64,000 bases of DNA from Pontederia crassipes (Eukaryota; Streptophyta; Magnoliopsida; Commelinales; Pontederiaceae): contig CM060192.1 in assembly GCA_030549335.1 (NCBI GenBank), forward strand, positions 21,828,157 to 21,892,156. Direction: 5' to 3'. Shown here piece after piece: positions 1-11,426 of this stretch. Position 1 is the stretch's first letter, and every line of letters begins with the position of its first letter. The notes under the pieces are model-generated. The model had not been told where the DNA came from and made no database searches. It was given only the letters and a program-made list of their open reading frames with translations. A program made the position numbers and the translations under genes.

Positions 1-831
1 TAACTATAAGAACAAGGTTAGACTTGACATTAAAATATTTAGATTAACGATTATCATCTCGTTGTTAAAGATATTGGTGGATCAAATAAAAAAATATTCC
101 TTAAAATAGTATTAATGATATTTAGAATATATGCTTCTTTTTATTTTATTTTCTCCTTTCACTCGATATTCCCTCTACTCTAATAGTATTGTTTTTTATT
201 ATTTTAAGATTTAAAATAAAAATGAAAAAAAATAATTATACTTAATATATATTAAATTATTTTTTATTTTCTAACAAACTGATGAAATTATAAATAAAGA
301 ATGTTTATCATTTTACTGAAAAACTTTTACTTTTATTGCCAATATCTTTCCTTTTGCATCCCAATGTTGACCCTCATCTTCGTCGTTCCTCATGTCGTCA
401 GCCAGACCCCCGATTGAGATGGCTTCGTGGAATTCTTAGGATTGGCACGATTGTACTGGCGTCCTGAAAACTCGAAATATTAATTTTTGATGTGAAATCA
501 AGGGGAAAACATATAGATCATCTAGAATACTTTTGGAGTATAAATAAAAAATATGCTAACAACATCATATTTATCATGAAAATACATCTTTTAGAGTTTT
601 TCCTAAAAGCATACATAATTTTAGTTCCAGATCATTAAACATAATGAAACCATAAATCATCTATTAAAGCTTATAGATCTAATCAATGAATTTATGCAAC
701 CCTCAATCACAATCCAATTTGAAGATAGGTCCTCAAACTCTAATTCATTACATGTAAACCATCATGAGATGAGAGAAGGGTTGGATCACCTTTACATATC
801 TAAAATCTTGTACTTCCTCTAGCTAAGACTA
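1..831. other. AT-rich intergenic DNA, nothing recognised
   Basis: AT-rich sequence without a coding region, RNA gene or recognisable mobile-element end that I can support. Confidence 0.5.
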
Positions 832-1340
832 GGGTCTGTTTAGATTGAGGGATATGAAGGGGTGGGGTGGAATTTGGGAGAATGAAATTAGTTAAACTAT
901 GTTTGGTTATATTTTCTATTTAAGTTAAGAGGGGTGAGGTGAAAGAGTTAAGCCCTTCAAACACCACATTTTTCATTCCACCAAATTGGTGGAATAAGGA
1001 GAAATAGATTATTTTAGATCAAATTAATCTCTTTCTTTTTTTTATTACCAAATGAAATTATTTCTCTTCTTACCAAATTAAATCACCTCTCTCTCTCACA
1101 CACACACACTCTCATTGATATATTATCTTTTTCTAGTGTGAATACATATTTATCTATCATTTTTTTTATTTTGAAGAGTAAAATGACTTTTAATAAATAA
1201 AACCTCCATGCCCCATACCATTATTTTTTACTCTTACTATCCAAACTTGAACTTTCTAGTGGCACACCACACTCTACAATCCCATCCCTCACTATACCAC
1301 CCCATCCCACCCCTTCATTAGTTAATTGCCAAACATACCC
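832..1340. mobile_element. MITE, copy 1 (GTTTGG-type ends)
   Basis: The left end GGGTCTGTTTAG and the right end, read inward as GGGTATGTTTGG, form a short terminal inverted repeat. Just inside, both ends continue with GAAGGGGTGGG-like sequence. A second copy with the same internal order lies at 23672..24430: the GTTTGGTTATATTTT box, the CCACCAAATTGGTGGAAT palindrome and the CT/CA-rich tract. There is no coding potential. The GTTTGG-type end resembles PIF/Harbinger-derived MITEs. The flanking triplets (CTA left, TAA right) are not a clean duplication, so the superfamily is inferred. Confidence 0.75.
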
Positions 1341-1822
1341 TAATTTGGTTGGGTCGGGGGATTGGCACTATAATTAATATGAGCCAGCAAAGAAAAGACA
1401 ACTCATTTGTGACGAAAAGACAGTTTTCCCCGTTGATTCCCTTTTTCTTGTCGATGTTCTCTTCCTCTTTGTCCTCATTTTCTTCTTTGTTCTCATCTTT
1501 CTTCCTCTTCTAGGACTGTAGCCATCACGTGGAGGATGGGAGAAAATAATTAAAAAGACAAGAGGGGGTAAGATTTGGGGCTTTTATGTAACTTAGGATT
1601 TTCTTCAAATGATTTAAATACCCGTAATAAAAAATTAGGGTTATTATGTGATATCCACAATTTGATATTTAGTTGATATGTAACCAACATAGTGACTTCG
1701 TCTCGGACTAGTGGGAGTCAATTTATATGTGTTTGGTCCTGGTGTGAATAAACTAGATAAGTCGATGGAGCGTCAGTAACAAAGTGGCAAGTTGTCCAAA
1801 TTGTCTATCCCAAATTTAACTC
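1341..1822. other. Flank of the Athila insertion, possibly the start of an older LTR
   Basis: No gene seen. If the Athila element (1828..11421) is removed, this DNA joins the sequence from 11427 that runs into a Tekay-like LTR ending at 14382. The joined stretch looks loosely like the first 100 bp of the related solo LTR at 42233. The older LTR may therefore start just before 1822, but I could not fix its first base. Confidence 0.35.
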
Positions 1823-1827
1823 ACATT

Positions 1828-3032
1828 TGATGCATGTTCAATTTTACATACTATTTTGCACTTTTATAAGTTAAAATTGGATGATCATGCATCAATTTTC
1901 TATTTTTTTCGTGGAAATGTTATTTCCCTTTTTATTGTGTGATTTTCACAAAATTTACTTGACAAGAGCATAAAACGGCCGTGTCCAGATGACATGGGCT
2001 GTGTTTATCCAAGTCGCGTCAACTCTAACACGAGCTAGGAAAATTCTGCCATGTGTTGATTAAAACGGACCATTTATGCCAACACGGATCGTGTCTGACA
2101 ATGGCACGAAGATTTATGCCACAATTCCAAAAGACAATACGGTCAGTGTCATTAATGACACGGTCCGTGTTATTCATATCGAAAGATTTATTACACCGTG
2201 TCAAGCCCGCGTAATTATGGTATTAATTAACACGGTCCGTGTTATTCATATCGGAAGATTTATTATATCGTGTCAAGCCCGCGTAATTATGGTATTAATC
2301 AACACGGCCTGTGTCATTAATGACATGGTCCGTGTTGACACCTAGACTTTTGGTCACGACGACTATAGAAAGACCCCTCCTTCCACTCCAAGGAGGCATC
2401 AAATGTAGAAGGAAATCATCCACTTTTCAAAGGAGAGTCTTGTGACTACTTTGTTGAGAGTCACATTTTAGATTTCTATTTTATTACTAATCTTTTGTAC
2501 TCTATTTTTTTACATTATGATGTTTAACTCTCCAACAATGGAGTAGTCCTTCTCAGTTGGTTTTACTTTATTGAACTCCACTGTTATTTCACAATGGGAT
2601 TTAGAGAGGTGTGGATTCAAACTTACTCAGTTGAGGAGTTTTGAGATGATTTGAATTACTTTATGTTTTATCCATAAACATTTGAAGAATGATTTGATTA
2701 AACTTTCTTCAAATATTTAATTAATAATAATAGATAGGACATCTGGTTAGAGTCCTAATTTATCTTTCAATTATTTCCATCAGATGTGATTTTCCTACCT
2801 AATTTAAATAACAGTGGAGCAATGCGCGGTGAGATCAACATTTCTTTGATATTTCCTCTTTCTTGAATCTGCTTCTTATTTCTCTCTGATCATTTCTACA
2901 ATTCGTTTCTCTTAAAAAATTTTCATCTAGTAAGAATAAGAGATAAAAGTCCTCGTGGGATCAATATCTTTTTATTACTTGTGCGAACGGTACACTTGAC
3001 ATCTTTTTCTACTCCATAAAAATATCGCATCA
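1828..3032 (+). repeat. Athila 5' LTR
   Basis: This aligns with 10203..11421 over its whole length. It contains a tandem duplication of about 70 bp (roughly 2160..2300) that is single-copy in the 3' LTR, and it lacks about 105 bp that the 3' LTR has near 10870..10985. It carries several palindromes of the form ACACGGNCCGTGT, for example 2082..2094, 2158..2170 and 2230..2242. Confidence 0.92.
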
Positions 3033-3038
3033 AGTTTT

Positions 3039-3055
3039 TGGCGTCGTTGCGGGGG
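3039..3055 (+). promoter_or_regulatory. Primer-binding site, tRNA-Asp type
   Basis: TGGCGTCGTTGCGGGGG lies a few bases after the 5' LTR end. Athila and related elements are known to use TGGCGCCGTTGCCGGGG here; this copy differs at a few positions. Confidence 0.85.
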
Positions 3056-3495
3056 ACTTTTCTATCTTTTTCTTACTTGAATGTTCTCAATTTTTTTCTT
3101 TCTTTTTCGGACATATTCTTGCATTCAAAATGGTCTGCATCTCCTTAAATGCCATGTGTTTTGTTTTGCTTTAAAACGGGCTGCTTTTCAGAAAATGACC
3201 CATGTCGTCATTTCTGAAATGGTCCGCATCCACGGAAATGGCTCGCGTTGACCTTCCTTCCCTACTGTTCTAGGGGCGCTAAGTCGAATTTAACAAGGTC
3301 TGCGTTCACAATACACTGTCTGCATTTTATCACCGTGCATTATTAAGATGGTCTGTGCTTTGCTGTACATGGTGTTCACATTCTGTCTGAACATTTTTGG
3401 AGGGGGCAACTTTTCCAAAATGGACCATTTGATTCTTTTCAATATTTTTTTTAAATCGCTGTTGATTTAATCGCACTCTGGAATCCTCGAGCAAA

Positions 3496-4990
3496 ATGAT
3501 AAAAAGACATAACACTAGAAGCTCGAAAGAACCACTTCTCTTCGATCCTAAAATAGAAAAATTTGCTAAACAACAAAGAAAATTTATAAGGATCAAAGAG
3601 ATGACGGAAAATCAACAACAACAACCACCATCAAATCAAAATCCAAATCTGAACTATCGAACGATGAGGGATTACACTATTGGTCAAATGAATCATGACC
3701 TATGGAGCATAACTCTTCCAGACATCAACACTAATTTTTAGATACTACATGGCACCCTTCAAATGGTGCAAAATGACCAATTTAGTGGCAATCAAGATGA
3801 AGATCTTTTTGGGCATATTAGAAAATTTCTTTAATTATGCTCTACTTTTAAATTTCATCTGATGATGCAGTTAGGTTGAGGCTTTTCCCTTTCTCATTGA
3901 GAGGAAAAGCAGCCACTTGGCTCCATACTCTACCCCGAGGAACGATCACATATTGGAGAGAGATGCGGCAAAAATTCATCAACAAATATTGCTTGCCCCC
4001 AAAAAGCAGCTCGATTAATCTCCGATGTCAAAGCATTCTATCAACAAGACTCAGAAAGCATGCATGAAGCATGGGAAAGGTTTAAGGAATTTATGTCTCG
4101 TATTCCTTATAACGTACCTCTTCATGAATAAATTCAATTCTTTTATAATGACGCTACCTTCACAGTACGTGATAAGATTGATACTTCTGCAGGATATTCC
4201 ATGAATGATAAGTCTTCCAAAGATATTTATAATATTATTCAAAATTTTGCTGTGAATCATTGGCAAAATAATAGGAACAGGGAGCCACCATGAAAGACAA
4301 GTGTCTATCAGGTAGATGGCAACAATCATCTTACGGCACAATTGGAAGTCATGAACAAAAAAATGGAGACATTGATGAGTCGCATCAATGAAAAATGCCT
4401 CTGTTAAGGCTATACAACAAACTTGTGATTTTTATAGTGAAGGGCGCTCTATTTATGAATGCCCAATGGTCTCAAACTCTAATCCTTCTTCTTCCACTTC
4501 TTTTGAAAATGCTAATTATGTATCGAATAATAATTTCACGAACAAACAAGGAGGCAATTATGCAACCTATGGGTTTAGGTTGAGAAATCAACCCAACTAC
4601 TCTTGGGTACACCATCGAGGTGCTCCACCACCAAGTTTTCAATCGCGCAATGAGGACAAATCACAAGCCGAACCAAAATCCAATATGGAGGATGTGTTGG
4701 CTAACTTCATCAAAATGGTGGACACCAAATTTGCAAATCAAAAGCGTCAATTCGAAACATAGAAAGTCAGGTGGGACAATTGGCTAATATGATTGCAGGA
4801 AGACAGCCAAGTTCTCTCCCCAGTAATGCATAAAAGAACCCAAGGAAAGAAGCCAAGGTAGTCAAGCTAAGAAGTGGCAAAGAGTTACCATAACCAGTAC
4901 CAACACAGGCCCCAGATCAATCATCTTCAAATCAACCTCCTACTTCATCAACCAAAAAGGAGGTTACAAAACGACAGATTCTTGCAAAAT
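3496..4990 (+). pseudogene. Athila gag, degenerate
   Basis: Gag forms the virus-like particle of the retrotransposon. The start at 3496 opens a frame with the Athila-like beginning THNTRSSKEPLLFDPKIEKF-type (residues 5-20). The central capsid part appears in another frame near 3876..4080 (LRLFPFSLRGKAATWLHTLP), followed by the region matching the usual YEAWERFK segment. The zinc-knuckle region at about 4424..4462 keeps its first and last cysteine, but the second cysteine is Tyr and the histidine is Arg. The tail (4640..4830) has the typical coiled region before the protease. At least two frame changes and several stops are visible, so no functional Gag is expected. Confidence 0.85.
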
Positions 4991-5110
4991 TTGGAAACTG
5001 CCATATCCTCAAAAATATTGGCAGGAACAATTAGATAAACAATTCTCTCGCTTTTAGAAATTTTTAAGTAAATTCATATTAACATCCCATTTCATGAAGC
5101 TCTTAAACAG

Positions 5111-5605
5111 ATGTTCGTATATGCTAAATTCATGAAGGATGTGCTCTCAAACAAGCGACGAATTGAGGAGACGAACCTAATTAAACTGATCACTCAATAT
5201 TATTCAGTCTGCAAAAGATATTTGCCGACAAAAGAAAATGATTCAGGGAGTTTTACTATCCCCTGCACTATTGGAAACTTTTTTTGTTCTAAAACACTAT
5301 GTGATTTGGGTGTTAGCATTAATCTGATGCCTTACTCCACTTTTTTGAAATTAGGTTATGGCAAGCTTAAGGATACTTCGGTGATGCTCTAATTTGCAGA
5401 TCAATCTATTAAAAAGCCTAAGGGCCTCTTAGAAGATGTTATTGTAAAAGTTGATAAATTTGCATTCTTAATAGATTTTATCATTATGAATATCGATTCT
5501 GAAGCCGAAGCACCCATCATCCTAGGAAGATCATTCCTCGCTGCTGACAACACATTGATAGATGTCAAGAAAAGACATCTCACTTTGAAAGTGGAAAATG
5601 AATAA
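5111..5605 (+). pseudogene. Athila aspartic protease domain, one premature stop
   Basis: This is the retroviral-type aspartic protease that processes the Gag-Pol polyprotein. The segment GSFTIPCTIGNF is followed by CDLGVSINLMP, the DLG active-site form usual in Athila and Ogre-type elements. The flap-side segment and the ILGRSFLA motif near 5516..5540 complete the fold. A TAA at 5390..5392, at a position that is normally Gln, splits the domain; the frame then stays open to the stop at 5603..5605. It lies in the same frame as the last part of gag. The family assignment is firm, and the domain is non-functional as written. Confidence 0.87.
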
Positions 5606-5869
5606 CTGCGTTTTAATATTTTTTACTCTCTCAAAAGACCTTTCATCTTGCTATTCTATTGATACCTTTGAGGATGATGTTTTGACGAATTTGAACATGT
5701 AGTACCAGAGGTAATAATGGATCCTTATATAATTATTGAAGAGTCAATGAATAACACAGAAGAAGAAATTGACTCAGACCAAAGGGAGTCAATTCCTCTC
5801 AAGGAATCCATCTTAAATATGCTTTCCTCGAAAAAGATTCATTTCCTATTATCATTTCCTCTGAATTAA

Positions 5870-6072
5870 CTGAATAATGGAAAGCAAACTTTTGCAAGTT
5901 CTCAGGAAACATAAAAAAGCTATTGCATGTCCCGTCAATGATATCAAGGGGATATCACCATCAATTTGTATGCATAAGATCCTGATGAAAGAAAAAAGTA
6001 AACCAAGCGCTCAATTTCAACGTAGGTTAAATCAACTCTGAAAGAGGTAGTTAAGAAAGACCTCAATCAGAC
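5870..6072 (+). pseudogene. Start of Athila reverse transcriptase ending at an internal deletion
   Basis: The segment with IKGISPSICMHKILM (about 5940..5985) is the well-conserved stretch just upstream of the reverse transcriptase. It runs to VVKKD near 6058 and then jumps directly into TAAKIL, which belongs just before the integrase zinc region. The palm and thumb motifs, including the YxDD box, and all of RNase H are absent. A stop lies in the stretch near 6040. This is a simple deletion relative to the family layout. Confidence 0.8.
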
Positions 6073-7087
6073 AGCTGCAAAGATCTTGGAAAGTGAGTTT
6101 TATTGGCCCACTATTTTTAAAGATGCACAAGCATTCTGCAAGTCATGCCACCAATGCCAAAGGACTGGTAATATTTCCAAACTTCATGAAATGCCCCAAA
6201 ATAGTATGTTATATTGTGATATTTTTTATGTGTGGAAAATTGACTTCATGGGACCTTTCCCTAAGTCATTTCATAATGAGTACATTTTGGTTGTTGTAGA
6301 CTACATATCTAACTAGGTAAAGGTCATTGCCACTCCTACTAATGATGCAAAGGTGGTAGTCAAGTTTTTTAAAAATAATATTTTTATTAGATTTGGCACA
6401 GCTAGAGCTATAATAAGTGATTATGGCACCCATTTTTGTAACAAATTATTTGCAGGGCTTTTGACAATATCATGCGCAAACATGCAATCAAGTTGAGATA
6501 TCTAATAGGAAAATAAAATGCATTTTAGAAAAAGCTGTGAATTCCTTTAGGAAGGATTGTTCTTTAAAATTAGATGATACTTTGTGGGCCTATCACACTG
6601 TTTTTAAAACTCCTATTGGAATGTCTCCATATAGACTTGTGTTTGGAAAGGCATGTTATTTACCTTTTGAACTAGAACATAAAGCTTATTGGGCTACTAA
6701 ATTTCTTAATTTTAAGCCTATAAAAACAGAGAAGGAAAGGCTACTCAAGCTGAATGAACTTGAAGAATTTCGAAATAATGCTTATGAAAATAGCAAAATA
6801 TATAAGGGGCGCACAAAATATTGGCATGATTAGCGCATACAAACTAAGGACTTTCAACTGGGTCAACAAGTTCTCCTATATGATAGTAGACTTAGGCTTT
6901 TTTCAAGTAAACTCAAGTCTAGATGGACGGGCCCTTTCCTCGTATTTCTTCATCACCTTTTGGAGCTGTTGAAATTTGCGCCATGGACAAAAAACATCAG
7001 TTCAAAGTCAATGGACATCATCTTAAACACTATCTAGGTGGTGTTCATCACGAGGAAGTCGAATTTATTATCTTTATTGATCCATGA
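6073..7087 (+). pseudogene. Athila integrase, degenerate
   Basis: The integrase joins the cDNA ends to the host chromosome. The zinc-binding part keeps [12 protein letters not shown] (about 6136..6170). The catalytic core shows [11 protein letters not shown], with the first Asp, and ARAIISDYGTHFCN, with the second Asp. The Glu region near 6470..6530 is scrambled by a stop and a frame change. The C-terminal part from 6537 is well kept ([20 protein letters not shown] and [15 protein letters not shown]). Stops occur at about 6314 and in the 6490s. The region ends near 7087. Confidence 0.87.
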
Positions 7088-7637
7088 GTATGACTTATCA
7101 AGCTGAAGACTATAAATCAGAATTACACTGCATGCCTAAAACTTTATTATTATTTTATTTTAGTTTTTCATGATCATTTATTTCATTCCCTCTTTTCTTT
7201 CTTACAAAAAACAAATTTACACGGCCCGCGAACTGTGTCTTCGTTACTAACCAGCTGGGTTATCACGCAGGATTTCAAATTTCCAAGCTAACATGGACCG
7301 TGTTGAAGAAACATAGGCCGTGTAACTCGAGCACGAAGTGACTACTAGCTATCCAGCACTCCAACAGAACACGGCCTGTGTTTATGTAAACACGATCCAT
7401 GTTGCCTTGGAAAAGGCCGAAAGTATCATGCGGTCTTTGTTTCTCTGGAATTCGCACACTTGACACCTACCCGCATTTATGACGTAGGCCAAGTGACCAA
7501 TAAAACACCCCACGTCGGATCGACCCCATCCTCATCTCTCCGGTCATCTTCCACCCCTCCAGCAAACGTCCATATCTCTGGCGCTTCACCACCTGCTACA
7601 CCTTCAACATTCTGCCGAAGCTTGCTAATGCGAGAAT
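7088..7637 (+). other. Athila non-coding spacer with ACGGNCCGT palindromes
   Basis: This lies between the integrase and the second ORF. It carries the same imperfect palindromes as the LTR: ACATGGACCGTGTT at 7291..7304, ACACGGCCTGTGT at 7369..7381 and ACACGATCCATGT at 7390..7402. A short open stretch at 7460..7657 has the Ser/Pro/Thr-rich look of the start of the Athila second ORF, but it is cut by the LTR-like insert at 7638. Confidence 0.55.
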
Positions 7638-8600
7638 TGATAACAATTAAATACTAGCAAGTGCACTAGTCACTCAAGTAATAAAGTGAAAGAGTAGAGT
7701 GTCGAATCCACGAATAATTAACTTACTTAACTAAACTAATCTCAGAGGCTAATAAGAGACGACATAGAGTTTGGGTAAAAATGTGCAGAAAATAAAATAA
7801 CAGAAAAGTAAAGACAAACTAAATTAATCTAATCTAATCTATTGATGCATATTGCTTAGGATGATAAACGAAATTGTAAACAAACTGAAGTCACCAACTA
7901 TTACAAGTTAGTTTCTGAAGACGGATTAGAGTCTACTCAAATTATTGATTTCTGTATATGATCAATCAACCTATTTTAATTCAAATTAGATTGAGACTAT
8001 TCCGTCATGGATCATAATTTAATCAAACCTGAGATTAAGATGCATTAAAATGTAGTCTCTAAACTATTATCATCCATAACATGGTAATGATTGATAGACC
8101 ACATAACTAATATTCATTCAAGGATCTTACGAATTGTGACATGCAATACTTGGACTTAAAAGTCAAGAATCAATTCCATAAAAATCATGCAATCCAAAGT
8201 AACTACTCCGACAAAAATGATAGCTAACTATAGAACACAATCAATCTCTAAAAAAGCATTAATAATAGCATGCATATTTGAAAGAAAATTGAGCTATAAT
8301 CGATTATGAAATAAGGTTTAACCGTTTGCCTTTAATGATTAAAACTATTACAATTGTCTCAAAAGGAAAATAAAACTAAAGGATATAAATTACTAAAGAT
8401 AGAATAATATATCAATTAAGTATAAAATCATCCCAATAGAATATAGAACAGAGAATACTCTCAGGAACGTCGATGAACTGTTGCCAGGTCCTCTTCTAGA
8501 GTCGTTCATGCAGAAATATAGCTTGGTGAGAGTAATCTAAACTTAGCTTCAGAATCTAATGTTTCGTTATATACACGGAATTTTATCTAACATTATTTGT
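7638..8600 (-). repeat. Athila/Tat-like LTR fragment inserted in the Athila second ORF
   Basis: The left part, with the boxes AGCAAGTGCACTAGTC, AAGTAATAAAG and AGAGTGTCGAA, matches the left part of the LTRs at 46630 and 52400, so it lies in the same minus-strand orientation. No second LTR or internal domain accompanies it. The right edge, about 8540 to 8600, is not fixed, and I found no convincing target duplication. It is a solo or truncated LTR that interrupts the env-position gene. Confidence 0.6.
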
Positions 8601-8649
8601 GGAAGAGGAGACGGCGAAAGAGCTGTTAACGATTCTTTTCTTATGATCC

Positions 8650-9349
8650 ATGATTGAAAATGTGCAGATCAATGTTGGAACATATTTGGCTCACAACTTT
8701 GAAAAGCATTCCAGGAAGAAAAAAGGGCGCATTGTCATCGGAGGTTTGGTCACACCCATTGCACGCCACTTTAATTTATACTTAGTATGCAATGTGGTTA
8801 AAAATGCTTCATTCCTTGATCGAAGCAAGACAATACATATGAGGCTCATCACAGTAAGAAATAATAGATTTTTCTTTACTTTTACAGGCAGAATTGACAA
8901 GATCCCCTGTGCAACCGTGCTAGAGTTACACCTTTTGACAGGGCTAATTGATTATATTTTCTTAATTTGACCATTCCACTTGATGCCGAGGAGCCACTTG
9001 AGGATGAGCCAATAGCCCAGCCATCACAAGTTGGTGTAGGACCCTCGCAGTCTCCATATACGACTCAGACATTTTACCCACTGCCTCCTACATCAGCTCT
9101 GTCTTCTGTTACTTTTGACTTTTCTTCGTGGCAAACACAAAATCAGACACGGTATCATTTATTAGTGATGGATCAATTGAACCGCATTCAAGCTGTAATC
9201 CAAGAGGATCGAGCACAACTTCATCGCCTTGTAGAGGATGTTGCCAGGATAGATCGAGATATTGATCAGATAGTCCAGCACCACCAAATTCATACAGATC
9301 CGTTTGATAGCACCTCTGGACCTACACCTCCACTAGAGTTTGATTAGCA
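8650..9349 (+). pseudogene. Athila second ORF (env-position protein), C-terminal remnant
   Basis: Athila elements often carry an extra gene of unclear role downstream of pol. The stretch from 8650 has the VQINVGTYLA and KGRIVIGGLVTPIARHF segments seen in that protein family. After a frame change near 8960 the tail continues with a Pro-rich part and a helical segment (about 9160..9280). It ends at a stop at 9347..9349, or a base or two earlier. The N-terminal half is separated by the LTR-like insert at 7638. There is no obvious signal peptide or membrane segment. Function is unknown; the assignment rests on family resemblance and position. Confidence 0.6.
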
Positions 9350-10190
9350 GGGTTGTGTCTTTCACTCTTACTCTTTTGTTGTGTCCTTTTGTTAATTTCA
9401 TGTACGCAAATTCGTCCGGCTGACTGAACATTGAGACAATGTTTCTTTCAAGTTTGGTGGTTGCATGCATTTCATATTTCTTGCATCATGAAAATTATCT
9501 GTTTCCAAACTTTGAAGAAAGAAATATCTCGTTCATCACTACTCTCAGATTTTTTTTATTTCCTTGTTCTTAATCGAAGATTTCATGAACATTTCTTTGC
9601 TTATGAATTTCTTGATCAAAAGTTTTTTTCATTTATCGCCTTAGTATAAGATTTTTGGAAAAGTAGTTGGAGCTAATTATTTTGCTTTGACGATCTCTAG
9701 ATGTTAGTCTCTTTTGGATTTTTCAAAAGTAGTCTTCTTATTGAATAAATATATATTGAGCAAAAAAAACTTCCAAAGAAGTTGAATAAAATAAAATGTG
9801 TATCTCTGGCACCTTAGTGTGTTCGGGCCATTAGACCCGTTGGGGATTCTTGCCTGATGAGTTAAGGCCAACTGGTCTGGGATCCGTCAATTGAAAACCT
9901 GTTACATGAACAACTTTGAGCAAGATGGAGGAACCTGTAAAAAAAAAGAGGTCATTTTATATTTATATATTCAAAATTAAGACTTCTTTTAGCTATATAG
10001 TTGAGATTAACTGTTTATTGATTTCAAAATGTCTTAGCATCATATATTCTTTGAAGCAGGAATCATTTGGAAAGAGAAGAGATACTTCCACGATAGATGA
10101 AAAATAAACAATGAGAAGAGAAAAGTATTAGTATTTTGATGAAGATCATATCTTATTTTGAATCTTACTTGAGGACAAGCAAATATTCAA
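9350..10190 (+). other. Athila 3' untranslated internal region
   Basis: AT-rich DNA between the second ORF and the 3' LTR, with no coding pattern. A relatively GC-rich island at about 9805..9900 contains short inverted repeats (GGGCCATTAGACCCG and nearby). Confidence 0.5.
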
Positions 10191-10202
10191 ACTTGGGGAT
10201 TG
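10191..10202 (+). promoter_or_regulatory. Polypurine-tract region of the Athila element
   Basis: ACTTGGGGATTG sits immediately before the 3' LTR start at 10203. Athila and Tat elements commonly have an AACTTGGGG-type tract at this position for plus-strand priming. Confidence 0.65.
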
Positions 10203-11421
10203 TGATGCATGGTCAATTTTACATATTATCTTGCACTTTTATAAGTTAAAATTGGATGATCATGCATCAATTTTTTAATTTTGTTTTTGTGGAAATGTTA
10301 TTATTGTGTGATTTTAACAAAATTTGCTTGACAGGAGCAGAAAACAACCTGCGTCTAGATGACACGGGCCATGTTTATCAAAGTCGCGTCAACTCCAACA
10401 CGGGCTGGGAAAATTCTATCACGCACTGATTAAAACGGACCGTTTTATGCCAACACGGATCGTGTCTGATAATGGCGCGAAGATTTCTGTCGTGATTCCA
10501 GAAGACAACACGGTCTGTGTTATTAATGACACGGTCCGTGTTATTCATATCGAAAGATTTATCACACCGTGTCACGCCCGCGTAATCGTGGTATTAATCA
10601 ACACAGCCCGTGTCATTAATGACACGGTCCATTTTGACACCTAGACTTTTGGTCACGGGCGACTATAAGAAGACCCCTCCTTCCACTCCAAGGAGGCATC
10701 AGATCTAGAAGGAAATCATCCACATTTCAAAGGAAAGTCTTGTGGCTACTTTGTTTAAAGTCACATTTTAGAGTTCTTTTTATTGCTAATCTTTTGTACT
10801 CTATTTTTTTGCATTATGATGTTTACCTCTCCAACAATGGATTAGTCCTTTGTTGGTTTTAATTTGTTGAGCTCCACTGTTATTTTAATTAAAGATTATT
10901 TTATCTGAATATGGATGTTGTGTTTCTTATAAATCTAATTCCTTTTTAACATCTCATATCTCTCCCCTATCTACTAAGTGAGATTTAGAGGAGTGTGGAC
11001 TCAGACTTACTCGATTGAGGAGCCTTTGACATGATTTGAATTATTTTATGTTTTATTCATAAATATTTAGAGAATGATTTAGTTAAACTTTCTTCAAATA
11101 TTTAATTAATAAAATATATAGGACATCTAGTTAGAGTCCTAATTTATCTTTCAATTATTTCTATCAGATGTGATTTTCCTACTTAATTTGAATAACAATG
11201 GAGGAATGCTCAATGAGATCAACATTTCTCCTTCTTGATATTTCCCCTTTCTTGGATCTGCTTTTTATTTCTCTCTGATCATTTCTACAATTCATTTCTC
11301 TTAAAACATTCTTATCTAGTTTGAATAAGAGATAAAAGTCTTCATGGGATCGATATTTTTTTACTACTTGTGCGACCGGTATACTTGCCGCCTTTTCCTA
11401 CTCTATAGAAATATCGCATTA
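10203..11421 (+). repeat. Athila 3' LTR
   Basis: The direct repeat of 1828..3032. It starts TGATGCATGG and ends CGCATTA, and is followed by the target duplication ACATT (11422..11426). It has one copy of the 70-bp segment that is doubled in the 5' LTR. Confidence 0.92.
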
Positions 11422-11426
11422 ACATT

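Larger units (their letters stand above)
1828..11421 (+). mobile_element. Athila-type Ty3/gypsy retrotransposon, internally deleted
   Basis: The element is about 9.6 kb with direct LTRs (1828..3032 and 10203..11421) that both start TGATGCATG and end CGCATCA or CGCATTA. It is flanked by a perfect 5-bp target duplication, ACATT, at 1823..1827 and 11422..11426. A TGGCG-type primer-binding site follows the 5' LTR. Gag, protease and integrase remnants are recognisable in order, followed by a second-ORF (env-position) remnant. The reverse transcriptase and RNase H are missing, and all reading frames are broken. The differences between the LTRs indicate an old insertion. It sits inside an older Tekay-like LTR. 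Confidence 0.93.

Noticed and set aside
9805..9900. Possible small structured RNA or tRNA-like island in the Athila 3' region
   Set aside because: No cloverleaf with the usual conserved loop bases could be drawn; it is probably part of the element's untranslated region.
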